A stretch of DNA of 7,275 nucleotides from WLNJ01 sp037131165 (GTDB taxonomy: Bacteria; Actinomycetota; Thermoleophilia; Solirubrobacterales; Solirubrobacteraceae). The stretch is from the NCBI GenBank assembly GCA_037131165.1, contig JBAXRO010000085.1, positions 1 to 7,275 of the forward strand, read 5' to 3'. The position numbers and the translations under genes were made by a program. Below the pieces are notes generated by a model that searched no databases, was not told where the DNA came from, and saw nothing but the letters and a program-made list of their open reading frames with translations. This document shows, in pieces, positions 1-7,275 of the stretch (its first letter is position 1; every line of letters starts with the position of its first letter).

Positions 1-3000
1 TCTGCCACGCTGGCATCTCCGCCGTGCCCCTGATCGATCCTGCCTCCAACCCGTATCCCGGAAGGAAGGCTTCAGCCGCGAGCACCGAGTAGGTATCGAC
101 ATCGTCATACCCCTCGGCGTCGCTTCGGGCCCTTGTGTCGACCCCCTTGAGCCTCGCAATGATCTTGTTGCAGCGACGGAACAGCGCACTGTCCTCCCCG
201 TCGAGCGTGCCAAACGTGGCCTGGATGCCGTTGAGTCGCTGGATCTGCTGCATCGCCCAATGCAAGCGGCGGTCCAGCGTGGCAACCACCCGCTCCAGTT
301 CGTCCGCCGCGTTGTCGATGGCATTTTCGAGCAGCGCGTCATCGATGGCGATCTTGTCCTCGTTCGGCCATGCCGCCGCAAAGCACTGCCGGATCGATTT
401 CAGCAGCGGATCCCGGTGCTTGCCCACGATTGTGCGAAGTCGGTCGGCCTTGAAGTGCCCGCGCGGCCGCACCGCCCCCGCGGCGTCGAACAGATAGGCC
501 GAAACGCGGCTGGGGAACATCTCCTGCATCGTCGTGGCGATCTCGGTCCGATCGGCATCGCTCAGACCAGACCCGGCGCGTGACGCCCGACGGAACCACG
601 TCAGCATCATCGCATGGACGTGACGCGCCACCATCAGCGTGTTGCTCAGATTGAACCGCGGCGGGTCGACCCGCCCGAGCAGCATCCGCAGGGGATCGCT
701 GAAGTAGAAGTGATCGTGCGTCGTGGGCCTCGCGTACACGAGGTTGACCGCCATGCGTTGGCGGCGGCCCGCACGACCGGCACGCTGCCAGTAGTTGGCG
801 GGCAACGGCGGCACGTTTCGCATCATCACCGCGTCGAGAGCGCCGATGTCGACGCCCAACTCCAGCGTCGGCGTGCAGGACAGCGTGTTGACCGTGTTGC
901 CCGGCCCCTTGAAGTCTCGCTCGATCACTTCCCGCTCGTGCGTGGGCACCATCGCCGAGTGCTCCCTCGCCAGAATCGGGACGGTCGTTCGGTCGAGCAT
1001 CTCGAGGTCGTAGTCGTCCGGATTCTCCCTCACGGGCTTGAGCGTGCCCTCGCACCGAAGCGATTGGCACTTCCCGTGGGGCGTCTCGCGGGTCTGGGCC
1101 CGCCGGCAGACCGAGCAACGCCACAGCGTGTCCGTGGGCGTCATCAGCATCTTGTCGCCATTGACCTGATAGGCACCCGAACACTTGGGAAGGGGCTTGC
1201 CCCTGTTGTTGGTCAGGTTCACCGGCACCAGCAACTTGAGTTCCACAAGGAAGTCCCACATGCGTTTCACGAACGCCGCCGCGTCGTCGGGCTTCACGCC
1301 CCACTTCTTGACGGCATTGCGAACCGTGGTCTCGCCGCGTTGGCCGCTCCAGTGCGACACCCGCTCCGGCGCGTCGTCTGCGGTGCGGGAGAGTTTGATG
1401 CCCTTGGGAACACCCTGCATTTCCGAGATGTAGCCGTTGGCGACCTCTCGATCGCCGCCACCCCAGAACCTTCCGAACAATGCTGTCACAGCATCGTGCA
1501 GTTTGAACGAGCGTCGCTCGCGATCGAGAAGGTCGGCGATGCCGTCGGCGAGCCGCTGGGCTGGCACTCCCAAGGCCCCGGCTTCCGTCTCGATCCAACC
1601 GGCGGTGGCATCGAGATCCTTGTAATCCACCCGCATTCGACCCCATGGTTCGAGGCCCAGCCGCTGCTTGATGCCGGTGACGAGTTCCCGCAGCACCTGC
1701 AGTCGCAGATAGAGGCGTCGCTCCTCGGCGTGCCTCGTTCCCGCCTCCTCCTTCGGGGTCACTCGCCACACTTCCGGCGCCAGCAAGTGCGACAGGCTGT
1801 CGTCTGCCGCAAGTCGCTTGTCGAGATAGTCCGTCAGGTCGCCGATCGACACCGGTCCCTGCCTGATCCGCTCGAACATGATCGATCGGAGGCGGAACCG
1901 TCTGGCGTGGTCCTTCATCCAGCCCGCCTGGAAGGCCGCGTCCTGGCGATTGTCGGCGAAGATGAGCAGGCGGGGGCGTTCGGCGTGGTGGAGCATCTCC
2001 TGCCCGATGACGTGCACGTCGGCCACCTGAACGGCCCGAACGGGCCTCACGGGCTCCTTGTAGACGCCTGAGAGTGCCGAACCACGCGTGGAGCAGGCGA
2101 CGCAGGAGGTCAGTTTGCCCGGCTCCTTCTCGCTTTCCTTGACCGCGAGCAGTTCCACCAACGCATCTTGCGTGCCGCACTGGTCGCACTTGCCAAGCGG
2201 CTCGGGATGCACCGCCCCGCACTGACGACAGAGGTGAACGCGAGCAGTTGACTCCGGGTCTTCGTCTTCGGCCTCTGCCGAGATGATGCGGTCGGTGAAG
2301 ACGACCCGCTTGCCATCCGCCGAAGCCGACTGCGACTCCCAGAAGCGGCGGTCGTCGACGGCGCGACCGCCCCCCGGGGCGGCTTGGGTGAAGGTCCAAT
2401 CCGACAGGTGATGCTCGAAGTAGTGCTGCCCGCACGTGCGGCAGGTCAGCACGCCGCACCGGACCAGGTGCTCGTCGTGCTTCACCGCCTCTTCGGCCGA
2501 GAGCCACAGCCGCGGCTCCTTGCGGCCCTTGGGGAAAGTGACCACCGCGCCCCCCACGCCTCGGACGAAGGCGTGCATGACGGGGCGGAGGAAGGCCCGG
2601 CTGTTCTGCTTCGCCGCCGCACCCAAGGCGAGGTACGCGAGCACCTCCTCCTCGTCGACGGGCCGGTTCCGGGTGCCTGCCAGTTTGTCAACGACCAGGT
2701 CGAGCCGATTCGGCCGGAGCAGTTCCGCCGACATCGAGTAGACCAGCGCGTTGTTGGCAAGCGCATCGAACAACGACTCTTCCCACTGGTCGTCCGACGT
2801 CGCGGCAAGTCCTCGCCCGCTCAGGGTGGCCAGCGCATCACTGACCACTCGCCCCTTCGCGACCGTCGCGTCGAGCGCCGTCAGCGTCTTGGCCAAGGCG
2901 CCCTTGGCGTCGGCGGGCTGTGACGGGGCCACTCGGTTCGCGCCCCAGACCTGCGCCTCATACGCCTCGCCCACCACCTCAACCTCGGCGACATCGACGC

Positions 3001-3991
3001 CGAAGAATCGACGGGCGAAGTCCTTCGGGGCCTGGCCGTCCCCGTTGGGATCGGCGATCGTGGCGGAGGTGGCGATGCAGATCGTCTTGCGGTCGGCGGC
3101 AGGCGACACCTCCTGGCAATACGCCTTGAGTCGCCGAATGAGGCACGCCGTCTCGGCGCCTTGGGCGCCCGCGAAGGTGTGCGCCTCGTCGAAGACGAGA
3201 AAGTCGAGTCTCGCCTTGTCGAAGAGTTCGACATCCTTGTGCCGGGTGAGCAACAACTCCAGCATCTTGACGTTGGTGAGCAGGATGCGGGGTTGCCCGC
3301 CCGCAGTCCGCATGGCTTCGCGGCTGCAGCGTTCCTCCGCCGGGTGCACGGCGGTCTCTCGATTCTCCTTGCGGGCCTTCTCGACCCGGGCTCGATACTC
3401 GGCCCGGCTCGATCCACCGACGGGCAACTGCTCGCCGGCCACTTCGCCCCGGGTTTCGGGCGTCTTGCCGACGTACATGCCGAACGTAACCCCGGTGCCC
3501 GCGAGCAGGTCGCGGAGACGTCCGAGTTGATCCTCCGCCAAGGCGTTCATCGGATAGACGATGACCGCGGAAATGCCCGCGGGGGCATCCGCATCGCGGA
3601 GCCGCAGGCAGTGGCTGATGATCGGGTAGAGGAAGCACTCGGTCTTGCCCGACCCGGTGCCGGTGCTGACCAGCGTGTGGCGGCCCTTGCGGATCGCCCG
3701 CACCGCCGACTCCTGATGCCCATACAGGTTCGTGTGGGACACCAGCGAGCCCAGCCCGTCGTGCAGCACGTCTTGGTTCGCAAGGTCGTTGAGGGACGCG
3801 CCCTGGCGGAACGGGCGACTGAGGGAGACGTACGGCCCTCGCATCAGCGGCGTCTGTCGCGTGTGGTCGAGCGAGAGCAGGGTCCGCATCTGGGCGTACA
3901 TGCCCGGGTCGGCGAACGGGTACGCCGACAACTGATACTTCAGGAATGAACGAACCACCTTCTCGGTGTAGGCGACGGGGTTGAGTGCCAT
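1..3991 (-). CDS. Large DEAH-box SF2 helicase with zinc-ribbon insertions, DUF1998-type (3' end outside window)
   Basis: Probable ATP-dependent nucleic-acid helicase or translocase of the YprA/DUF1998 group; a cytoplasmic role in anti-phage defence is inferred. I translated the frame from ATG 3991 to the left edge: 1330 codons, no stop, so the C-terminus is missing. Motifs by residue: YGHQ 90-93; Walker A STGTGSGKT 109-117; Ia YPMNAL 146-151; II DEAH 268-271; III SAT 309-311; IV-like FADNRQDAAFQAG 678-690; V TPTLELGVDIG 1040-1050; VI QRAGRAGR 1069-1076. About 365 residues separate motifs III and IV, and about 350 separate IV and V, far more than in compact helicases. Both spacers carry CxxC pairs (517/520, 588/591, 602/605, 630/633, 959/962). 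The visible end reads FLPGYG (1309-1314), like the approach to DUF1998. The start is chosen because the in-frame upstream stop (4016-4018) leaves no other usable start codon and GGAGGG precedes it. The gene lies 24 bases after the methyltransferase stop, in the same frame, and is probably cotranscribed. DruE-, DISARM- and Hma-like helicases are all possible. Helicase identity is firm; system type is not. Confidence 0.95.
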   Translation of the reverse strand, partial: MALNPVAYTEKVVRSFLKYQLSAYPFADPGMYAQMRTLLSLDHTRQTPLMRGPYVSLSRPFRQGASLNDLANQDVLHDGLGSLVSHTNLYGHQESAVRAIRKGRHTLVSTGTGSGKTECFLYPIISHCLRLRDADAPAGISAVIVYPMNALAEDQLGRLRDLLAGTGVTFGMYVGKTPETRGEVAGEQLPVGGSSRAEYRARVEKARKENRETAVHPAEERCSREAMRTAGGQPRILLTNVKMLELLLTRHKDVELFDKARLDFLVFDEAHTFAGAQGAETACLIRRLKAYCQEVSPAADRKTICIATSATIADPNGDGQAPKDFARRFFGVDVAEVEVVGEAYEAQVWGANRVAPSQPADAKGALAKTLTALDATVAKGRVVSDALATLSGRGLAATSDDQWEESLFDALANNALVYSMSAELLRPNRLDLVVDKLAGTRNRPVDEEEVLAYLALGAAAKQNSRAFLRPVMHAFVRGVGGAVVTFPKGRKEPRLWLSAEEAVKHDEHLVRCGVLTCRTCGQHYFEHHLSDWTFTQAAPGGGRAVDDRRFWESQSASADGKRVVFTDRIISAEAEDEDPESTARVHLCRQCGAVHPEPLGKCDQCGTQDALVELLAVKESEKEPGKLTSCVACSTRGSALSGVYKEPVRPVRAVQVADVHVIGQEMLHHAERPRLLIFADNRQDAAFQAGWMKDHARRFRLRSIMFERIRQGPVSIGDLTDYLDKRLAADDSLSHLLAPEVWRVTPKEEAGTRHAEERRLYLRLQVLRELVTGIKQRLGLEPWGRMRVDYKDLDATAGWIETEAGALGVPAQRLADGIADLLDRERRSFKLHDAVTALFGRFWGGGDREVANGYISEMQGVPKGIKLSRTADDAPERVSHWSGQRGETTVRNAVKKWGVKPDDAAAFVKRMWDFLVELKLLVPVNLTNNRGKPLPKCSGAYQVNGDKMLMTPTDTLWRCSVCRRAQTRETPHGKCQSLRCEGTLKPVRENPDDYDLEMLDRTTVPILAREHSAMVPTHEREVIERDFKGPGNTVNTLSCTPTLELGVDIGALDAVMMRNVPPLPANYWQRAGRAGRRQRMAVNLVYARPTTHDHFYFSDPLRMLLGRVDPPRFNLSNTLMVARHVHAMMLTWFRRASRAGSGLSDADRTEIATTMQEMFPSRVSAYLFDAAGAVRPRGHFKADRLRTIVGKHRDPLLKSIRQCFAAAWPNEDKIAIDDALLENAIDNAADELERVVATLDRRLHWAMQQIQRLNGIQATFGTLDGEDSALFRRCNKIIARLKGVDTRARSDAEGYDDVDTYSVLAAEAFLPGYGLEAGSIRGTAEMPAWQ
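932..1921 (-). other. Helicase insertion 2: within RecA lobe 2, with zinc ribbon
   Basis: Residues about 691-1020, between the motif-IV-like block and motif V (1040-1050), a span of around 60 residues in compact helicases. It is mostly charged and predicted helical by eye. A segment around 904-925 (AAFVKRMWDFLVELKLLVPV) could be a winged-helix element. Near the end is a ribbon C959-x2-C962-x12-C975-x4-C980, with an extra cysteine at 937. The function is unknown; DNA or partner contact is a guess based on the zinc ribbon. Confidence 0.6.
1979..3001 (-). other. Helicase insertion 1: zinc-ribbon region between RecA lobes
   Basis: Residues about 331-671 of the helicase, between motif III (SAT, 309-311) and the motif-IV-like FADNRQD (from 678). 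It holds a cysteine/histidine cluster (C512, C517, C520, then H523, H527, H528), a four-cysteine ribbon C588-x2-C591-x10-C602-x2-C605, and a further pair C630-x2-C633. The spacing is typical of structural zinc binding. Such modules in large DUF1998-linked helicases could contact DNA or partner proteins, but that role is inference. The first 180 residues of the insertion have no motif I recognise. Confidence 0.7.
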
Positions 3992-4002
3992 GGCTGTCGA
4001 AT

Positions 4003-4008
4003 CCCTCC
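4003..4008 (-). promoter_or_regulatory. Ribosome binding site of the helicase gene
   Basis: Read on the minus strand this is GGAGGG, a strong Shine-Dalgarno match, 11 bases before the ATG at 3991. That spacing is slightly long but usable. It lies inside the 24-base gap after the methyltransferase TGA (4016-4018). No alternative start codon occurs in this frame between that stop and the ATG, so the site supports the chosen start. The gap is too short for a promoter plus terminator and shows no hairpin, which suggests the two genes share a transcript and that translation of the second may be coupled to termination of the first. Confidence 0.7.
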
Positions 4009-4015
4009 GGATCGG

Positions 4016-7000
4016 TCATTGCTCCCACAGCGTGGAAGTCTGGTTGCGGGTGGCCGGTACCTTCCTCGGCTGCTGCGGTGCGTGCGGATCGGCCTGCGGC
4101 GTCGATCGACCCTCCAACTCCGCCTTCAAGTTCTCGAATCCCTCAGCCCCGAGCAGGTTGCGGGCGTGCAGTTCGCACTCTCGCCAACTTTCGGCGGCGT
4201 CTTGTGCGAGTTGCCAGTCAAAGAAGCGGGGCCCAAGAACGGACGACACGGGCTGCGGCTGCTTCGCCCGCTCATCATGGCCCAGTCCCAAGTCCGCGAG
4301 CCGGAACTGCTCAGGAAGCATCCAACCATCCGTCGGATCGATCGACCCGATGAGACCGTCAACCACTGGGATCGATGATGTTGGTTGACCACAGAAGGCA
4401 GCGATGGCCTCGTCGCGTGTTCCGCCCGCAGCGGAGACAGCAGCGATGAGCGATTGCAGGTCGGCGAAAGCGGCGAGGGTGAGGACGGTGTACCGCCGCT
4501 CGGGAGGTTCGTGCTTGTCCACCCGCCAGAACCCCTTGGGGTCAAGGCGGCGGGCGAAGGCCTTGCTGTTCACGTCGGCCGCGGGGTGGTCGCAGTCCTT
4601 GAGGATCCACTTCAGGTCGTCCAGATCGAGGCCATAGAGCGCGGCGACGGCGGAATCGAGGATGCAGCGCAGGCGGAGCCGCTCGTGGGGGGACAAGGCC
4701 CAGAGGGAACGCCAAGGATTCCGCTGCGCGGGGGAAGACACCCAGGGCGCACTCTGCGATTGCGATGGCGAAGACAACCGCAGCGCTACCGAGCCGATCG
4801 CGTGTTGCACTTCGATCGAGGGCGTCGGCAGTGCCGACTCCTCCACGACGAAGTAGTTCAGATGCAGGCCACCGCAGCGTCCGCGCGCCACCATGTCGTA
4901 GGAAAATGTTCCAAGCACTGCCGTGAGCGCGGCCTGATTTCGCATTGTGAAGAACAAGGGAGCCGAGTTTCCGCAGGGCAAGCCGTCACGATTCGCGGCG
5001 ATCATCGTGCGTTTGTTGGTCGCCGACCCAACGTCCATGAACGCAACCCGCTTGCGGTTCTCGTGTCGCAGCATGACGCGATTCTCCGGCAGGTCGTAGA
5101 ACTCCCGGAGCCTGTCTGCCGAATCGTCGCCTTCGCGCCTGCGGACGGCTTCGACGCGACGCGCGACCAACTGCAATTCGTAGGAACCCGTGCCGATGAG
5201 GTACTGCGGCTCGACCTGCTTGCCCGTCCACTCGATCTCGCGCCAGACCGCCGCACGTCCCTTTCCACTCACCCAACCCTTCTCACTGAAATCGAACTGC
5301 CCGATCATCCGCCCCTCGTACAGCGGCAACGCCACCGCCCGGTGGCGGATCTCGATCTCCTTCCCATCCTCGTCCTTCGCTTTCTCCACTTCCCAGTCGA
5401 CCTCGTCCTCGCGGATGAAGGCCGTCATATCGCGTGACAGGATCACGCCCGGCGGAAGGTCGGCGCGGGGGACGGGCAGCGACTGATACGGCGGGGCGTT
5501 GTGGAATGGAGCATCCGGCGCACTACCCCGCCGGAGCGGCTCGCTTCGCTTCAGGTTCATCTCCGCCCACAGGTCGCCAAGCGGTCGCCACTTTCCCTTG
5601 AGCCAGCGGCTGTATTCATCGGGCCCATAGCCCCGCTCCTCCCACTTGGGCCGCGGAGGGAAGAGGGCCGAGTCGTTGGTCATATCGAACTCGCGGGCGT
5701 ACGTGATCCCCCACCCACCCGGCCCATCGTCGCCCAGCAGCACCGAGTTGGCGTAGATCTTCTCGAGCACCTCGAGGTCTTTCGACTCGCGAATCTCGAG
5801 GATCGCCTTGCTCTTGGGGCTGAATCGCTCGACTTGGCTGTGGGCGTAGTCAATCGCGTGCTTCTCCGCCACGCCGATTTCCCAGCGATCGGGATCGCGG
5901 TGCATGAAGCCCGTGCGAATGGCTTGCGTCTGTCCGCCCTTGATGATGATGACGGGGTTGAACTTGAACCGACTGTCGATGTCAAACACCTTGTCGCGAT
6001 TCTCGAAGCCGAACAGCCACTCCCAGCGGCAGCGTTCAAGCAACAACGTTCGCAAATCGGTGGTGCCATGGTCGGTGTAGAGCCCGCTGGGAACGATGAA
6101 GCCCAGTCGTCCATTGGTGGCGAGCAGCGCATGGCCCACCTCGACGAAACACTTGTACAGGTTGATGTCCGCCGAGCCCTGATGCAGGAACGGGTGGGCC
6201 GGATCGGCGTACCCGAGCGCCCCCTGCCCGGCCTCGCGGCGCTTGGCCCACGCGGCGTGCCGAGCCTGGGAAGACTCAAACGAGTTTCGCCCCCGCTCCC
6301 CGAGCGAATAATCATGGGCTGAGAATTCGACACCGTACTGGTTCTTCTTCACGGTCACGCGGTCGCCAAAGGGGTGACCTGCCGCGTCGACGAAGTTGGA
6401 CATGCTCTTGAAGAAGGCGCAATAGTCAAGCCAGCGTTCCTCATCACTCTGGCTGGCGGAGAAGTAGCCCCGTTGCTTGGCGAGGGCGTCTTGCTTGCCA
6501 TAGGTCCGGTAGAGCGGATCGATGGAGGAGAAGAACTCCTTGGAGTTGGGCTTGGAGATGTCCCAGGGCGGGTTTCCGATGATCGCCGAGAAGCCGGCGA
6601 ATCCTCCGCCGCGGGTGGCGGGCGTCGCGAAGACGTCGGGGAACTCCAGTTCCCAGTGGAAGAACTTCCGCTCGCTCGCGATGCGATCGACCGTCGCGGC
6701 GACTTCGACCGAGGTTTCGGTCATGGCATCGGGCAGGGGCGCTGTCGCCAGATTGCCGGCGGGCCAGAACCACAGTGCGCACCATGTGTCGAAGGCCCGC
6801 TTGAGTGCCAGGAACGATGGGCTTTTTCGGAGCCGACGGTGCAGGTCGGCACGCTTGTGCTCTCCGTCCTCCCCGGGGGGAAGCCGATGCATCTCGTCGA
6901 GGGTGGCACGCACTTCCTGATGCACCTGCTCGGCGGACTTCCCCTCGGTGGCGAACAGCGCGTGCTGTCCACGCATCGAGTCGATCATCGCGATCAGATT

Positions 7001-7275
7001 GGGCCTGATGACATCCTTGAGGTGCTTGGCGATGGCCTTGGTGCGAACCTCCTTGGGGAAGTGCACGCCTGTAGTGTGACTCTTGTCGCCCCCCTCGCGG
7101 AGCCACGCCATGATCGGGTAGTGCCTGAAGCGGTCGAACCAGCAGCCCACGAGCGCGTTGCCGCACTTGAACTTGTGGTCGAGGAAGGAGAAGGGAAGAT
7201 CCCTGTCCATCGTCTCGATCCACAGGGCGATCTTGGCAAGTTCGATGGCCAGCGGGTCCAGATCGACGCCGTAGA
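4016..7275 (-). CDS. Eco57I/PglX-type DNA methyltransferase (5' end outside window)
   Basis: Probable SAM-dependent amino-group (most likely N6-adenine) DNA methyltransferase of the large Eco57I/PglX/DrmMI-like type, expected to mark host DNA. The frame is open from the right edge to TGA at 4016-4018: 1085 visible residues. The first residues, YGVDLDPLAIELAKIALW, are the motif-II-type block that follows SAM motif I in this family, so motif I lies off the right edge and the Met at 7210 is internal. Then come GNALVG (about residue 38), a charged helical stretch of about 190 residues, catalytic NPPW at 234-237 (6563-6574), NLYKCF at 371 and IVPSG at 393-397. The C-terminal half has TNKRTMI (752-758) and LYGLDLDDLKWIL (879-891), like the target-recognition ends of type IIG enzymes. 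The last 30 or so residues are Pro/Gln-rich and probably disordered. I recognise no nuclease motif in the visible part; a type IIG nuclease domain would be N-terminal and unseen. Alternatives are BREX PglX, DISARM DrmMI, or a stand-alone type IIG enzyme; the adjacent helicase favours a defence operon. Confidence 0.95.
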   Translation of the reverse strand, partial: YGVDLDPLAIELAKIALWIETMDRDLPFSFLDHKFKCGNALVGCWFDRFRHYPIMAWLREGGDKSHTTGVHFPKEVRTKAIAKHLKDVIRPNLIAMIDSMRGQHALFATEGKSAEQVHQEVRATLDEMHRLPPGEDGEHKRADLHRRLRKSPSFLALKRAFDTWCALWFWPAGNLATAPLPDAMTETSVEVAATVDRIASERKFFHWELEFPDVFATPATRGGGFAGFSAIIGNPPWDISKPNSKEFFSSIDPLYRTYGKQDALAKQRGYFSASQSDEERWLDYCAFFKSMSNFVDAAGHPFGDRVTVKKNQYGVEFSAHDYSLGERGRNSFESSQARHAAWAKRREAGQGALGYADPAHPFLHQGSADINLYKCFVEVGHALLATNGRLGFIVPSGLYTDHGTTDLRTLLLERCRWEWLFGFENRDKVFDIDSRFKFNPVIIIKGGQTQAIRTGFMHRDPDRWEIGVAEKHAIDYAHSQVERFSPKSKAILEIRESKDLEVLEKIYANSVLLGDDGPGGWGITYAREFDMTNDSALFPPRPKWEERGYGPDEYSRWLKGKWRPLGDLWAEMNLKRSEPLRRGSAPDAPFHNAPPYQSLPVPRADLPPGVILSRDMTAFIREDEVDWEVEKAKDEDGKEIEIRHRAVALPLYEGRMIGQFDFSEKGWVSGKGRAAVWREIEWTGKQVEPQYLIGTGSYELQLVARRVEAVRRREGDDSADRLREFYDLPENRVMLRHENRKRVAFMDVGSATNKRTMIAANRDGLPCGNSAPLFFTMRNQAALTAVLGTFSYDMVARGRCGGLHLNYFVVEESALPTPSIEVQHAIGSVALRLSSPSQSQSAPWVSSPAQRNPWRSLWALSPHERLRLRCILDSAVAALYGLDLDDLKWILKDCDHPAADVNSKAFARRLDPKGFWRVDKHEPPERRYTVLTLAAFADLQSLIAAVSAAGGTRDEAIAAFCGQPTSSIPVVDGLIGSIDPTDGWMLPEQFRLADLGLGHDERAKQPQPVSSVLGPRFFDWQLAQDAAESWRECELHARNLLGAEGFENLKAELEGRSTPQADPHAPQQPRKVPATRNQTSTLWEQ

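Noticed and set aside
614..2071. 485-codon plus-strand open frame
   Set aside because: It lies fully antisense to the helicase, has no recognisable motif, and is rich in Arg, His and Val as expected for the complement of a high-GC gene.
339..2507. 722-codon minus-strand open frame overlapping the helicase
   Set aside because: Its product is a monotonous Arg/Gly/Ala/Pro-rich string without motifs. The overlapping frame on the same strand holds helicase motifs IV, V and VI and the zinc ribbons. It is a GC-rich shadow frame.
2751..3530. 259-codon plus-strand open frame
   Set aside because: Antisense to helicase motifs II and III; Ser/Ala/Arg-rich and without domain features.
1..3991. Frameshifted or broken helicase pseudogene
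   Set aside because: Codon-by-codon reading of the frame from 3991 to the edge shows no stop and all motifs in one frame with intact catalytic residues.
3992..4015. Promoter or terminator between the two genes
   Set aside because: Only 24 bases are available. They contain a Shine-Dalgarno sequence, with no inverted repeat, T-run or -10/-35 pair.
2979..4028. 349-codon minus-strand open frame across the gene junction
   Set aside because: It overlaps the helicase N-terminus in a different frame. The frame from ATG 3991 carries Walker A, DEAH and SAT; this one carries none of them and is Arg-rich.
4385..5437. 350-codon plus-strand open frame
   Set aside because: It is antisense to the C-terminal half of the methyltransferase and has no motif of its own; the minus frame shows TNKRT and LYGLDLDDL blocks.
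5501..6322. 273-codon plus-strand open frame
   Set aside because: Antisense to the methyltransferase region encoding the NLYKCF and IVPSG motifs; a shadow.
7208..7210. ATG at 7210 as the methyltransferase start
   Set aside because: The frame stays open to the right edge and the upstream codons encode the conserved YGVDLDPLAIELAK block, so this Met is internal.
1..7275. CRISPR array, tRNA or rRNA gene, insertion sequence, or long repeat
   Set aside because: The window is filled by two coding frames. No regularly spaced repeats, terminal inverted repeats or RNA-gene signatures were seen; short GATCGAT-type words recur but without pattern.

Overview
The window holds the interior of one gene cluster and almost nothing but coding sequence. 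Both genes read right to left (minus strand) and both are cut by a window edge. The DNA is GC-rich (roughly 60-65% by eye), with third codon positions dominated by G and C, which is why several long open frames on other strands are shadows. No taxonomic marker gene is present. A high-GC bacterium is all the sequence supports; phylum cannot be assigned.

Right part (4016-7275): the C-terminal 1085 residues of a large Eco57I/PglX-type DNA methyltransferase. Its N-terminus and the glycine-rich SAM-binding motif I lie beyond the right edge. The fragment opens on the motif-II-like block YGVDLDPLAIELAK, then shows an NPPW catalytic tetrad, an IVPSG block, and a C-terminal region resembling a target-recognition domain (TNKRT, LYGLDLDDLKWIL). 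Junction (3992-4015): 24 bases carrying a GGAGGG ribosome binding site. Left part (1-3991): a very large DEAH-box superfamily 2 helicase with at least 1330 residues visible. It begins at the ATG at 3991 and stays open to the left edge. I translated this frame codon by codon. It has no stop and contains helicase motifs I, Ia, II, III, IV, V and VI. The two RecA lobes are pushed apart, and the second lobe is itself interrupted, by long cysteine-rich insertions that look like zinc ribbons. The last visible residues resemble the lead-in to a C-terminal DUF1998 domain.

A PglX/DrmMI-like methyltransferase transcribed directly into a giant zinc-ribbon helicase is the core arrangement of several phage-defence families: DISARM (drmMI-drmA-drmB), BREX, Druantia (DruE helicase) and helicase-methylase-ATPase (Hma) operons. 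By inference the methyltransferase would mark self DNA and the helicase would act on unmodified invading DNA. The visible sequence does not fit any one named type cleanly, so the system type is left open. The deciding evidence (motif I, any fused nuclease, further operon genes, and the DUF1998 domain) lies just outside both edges.
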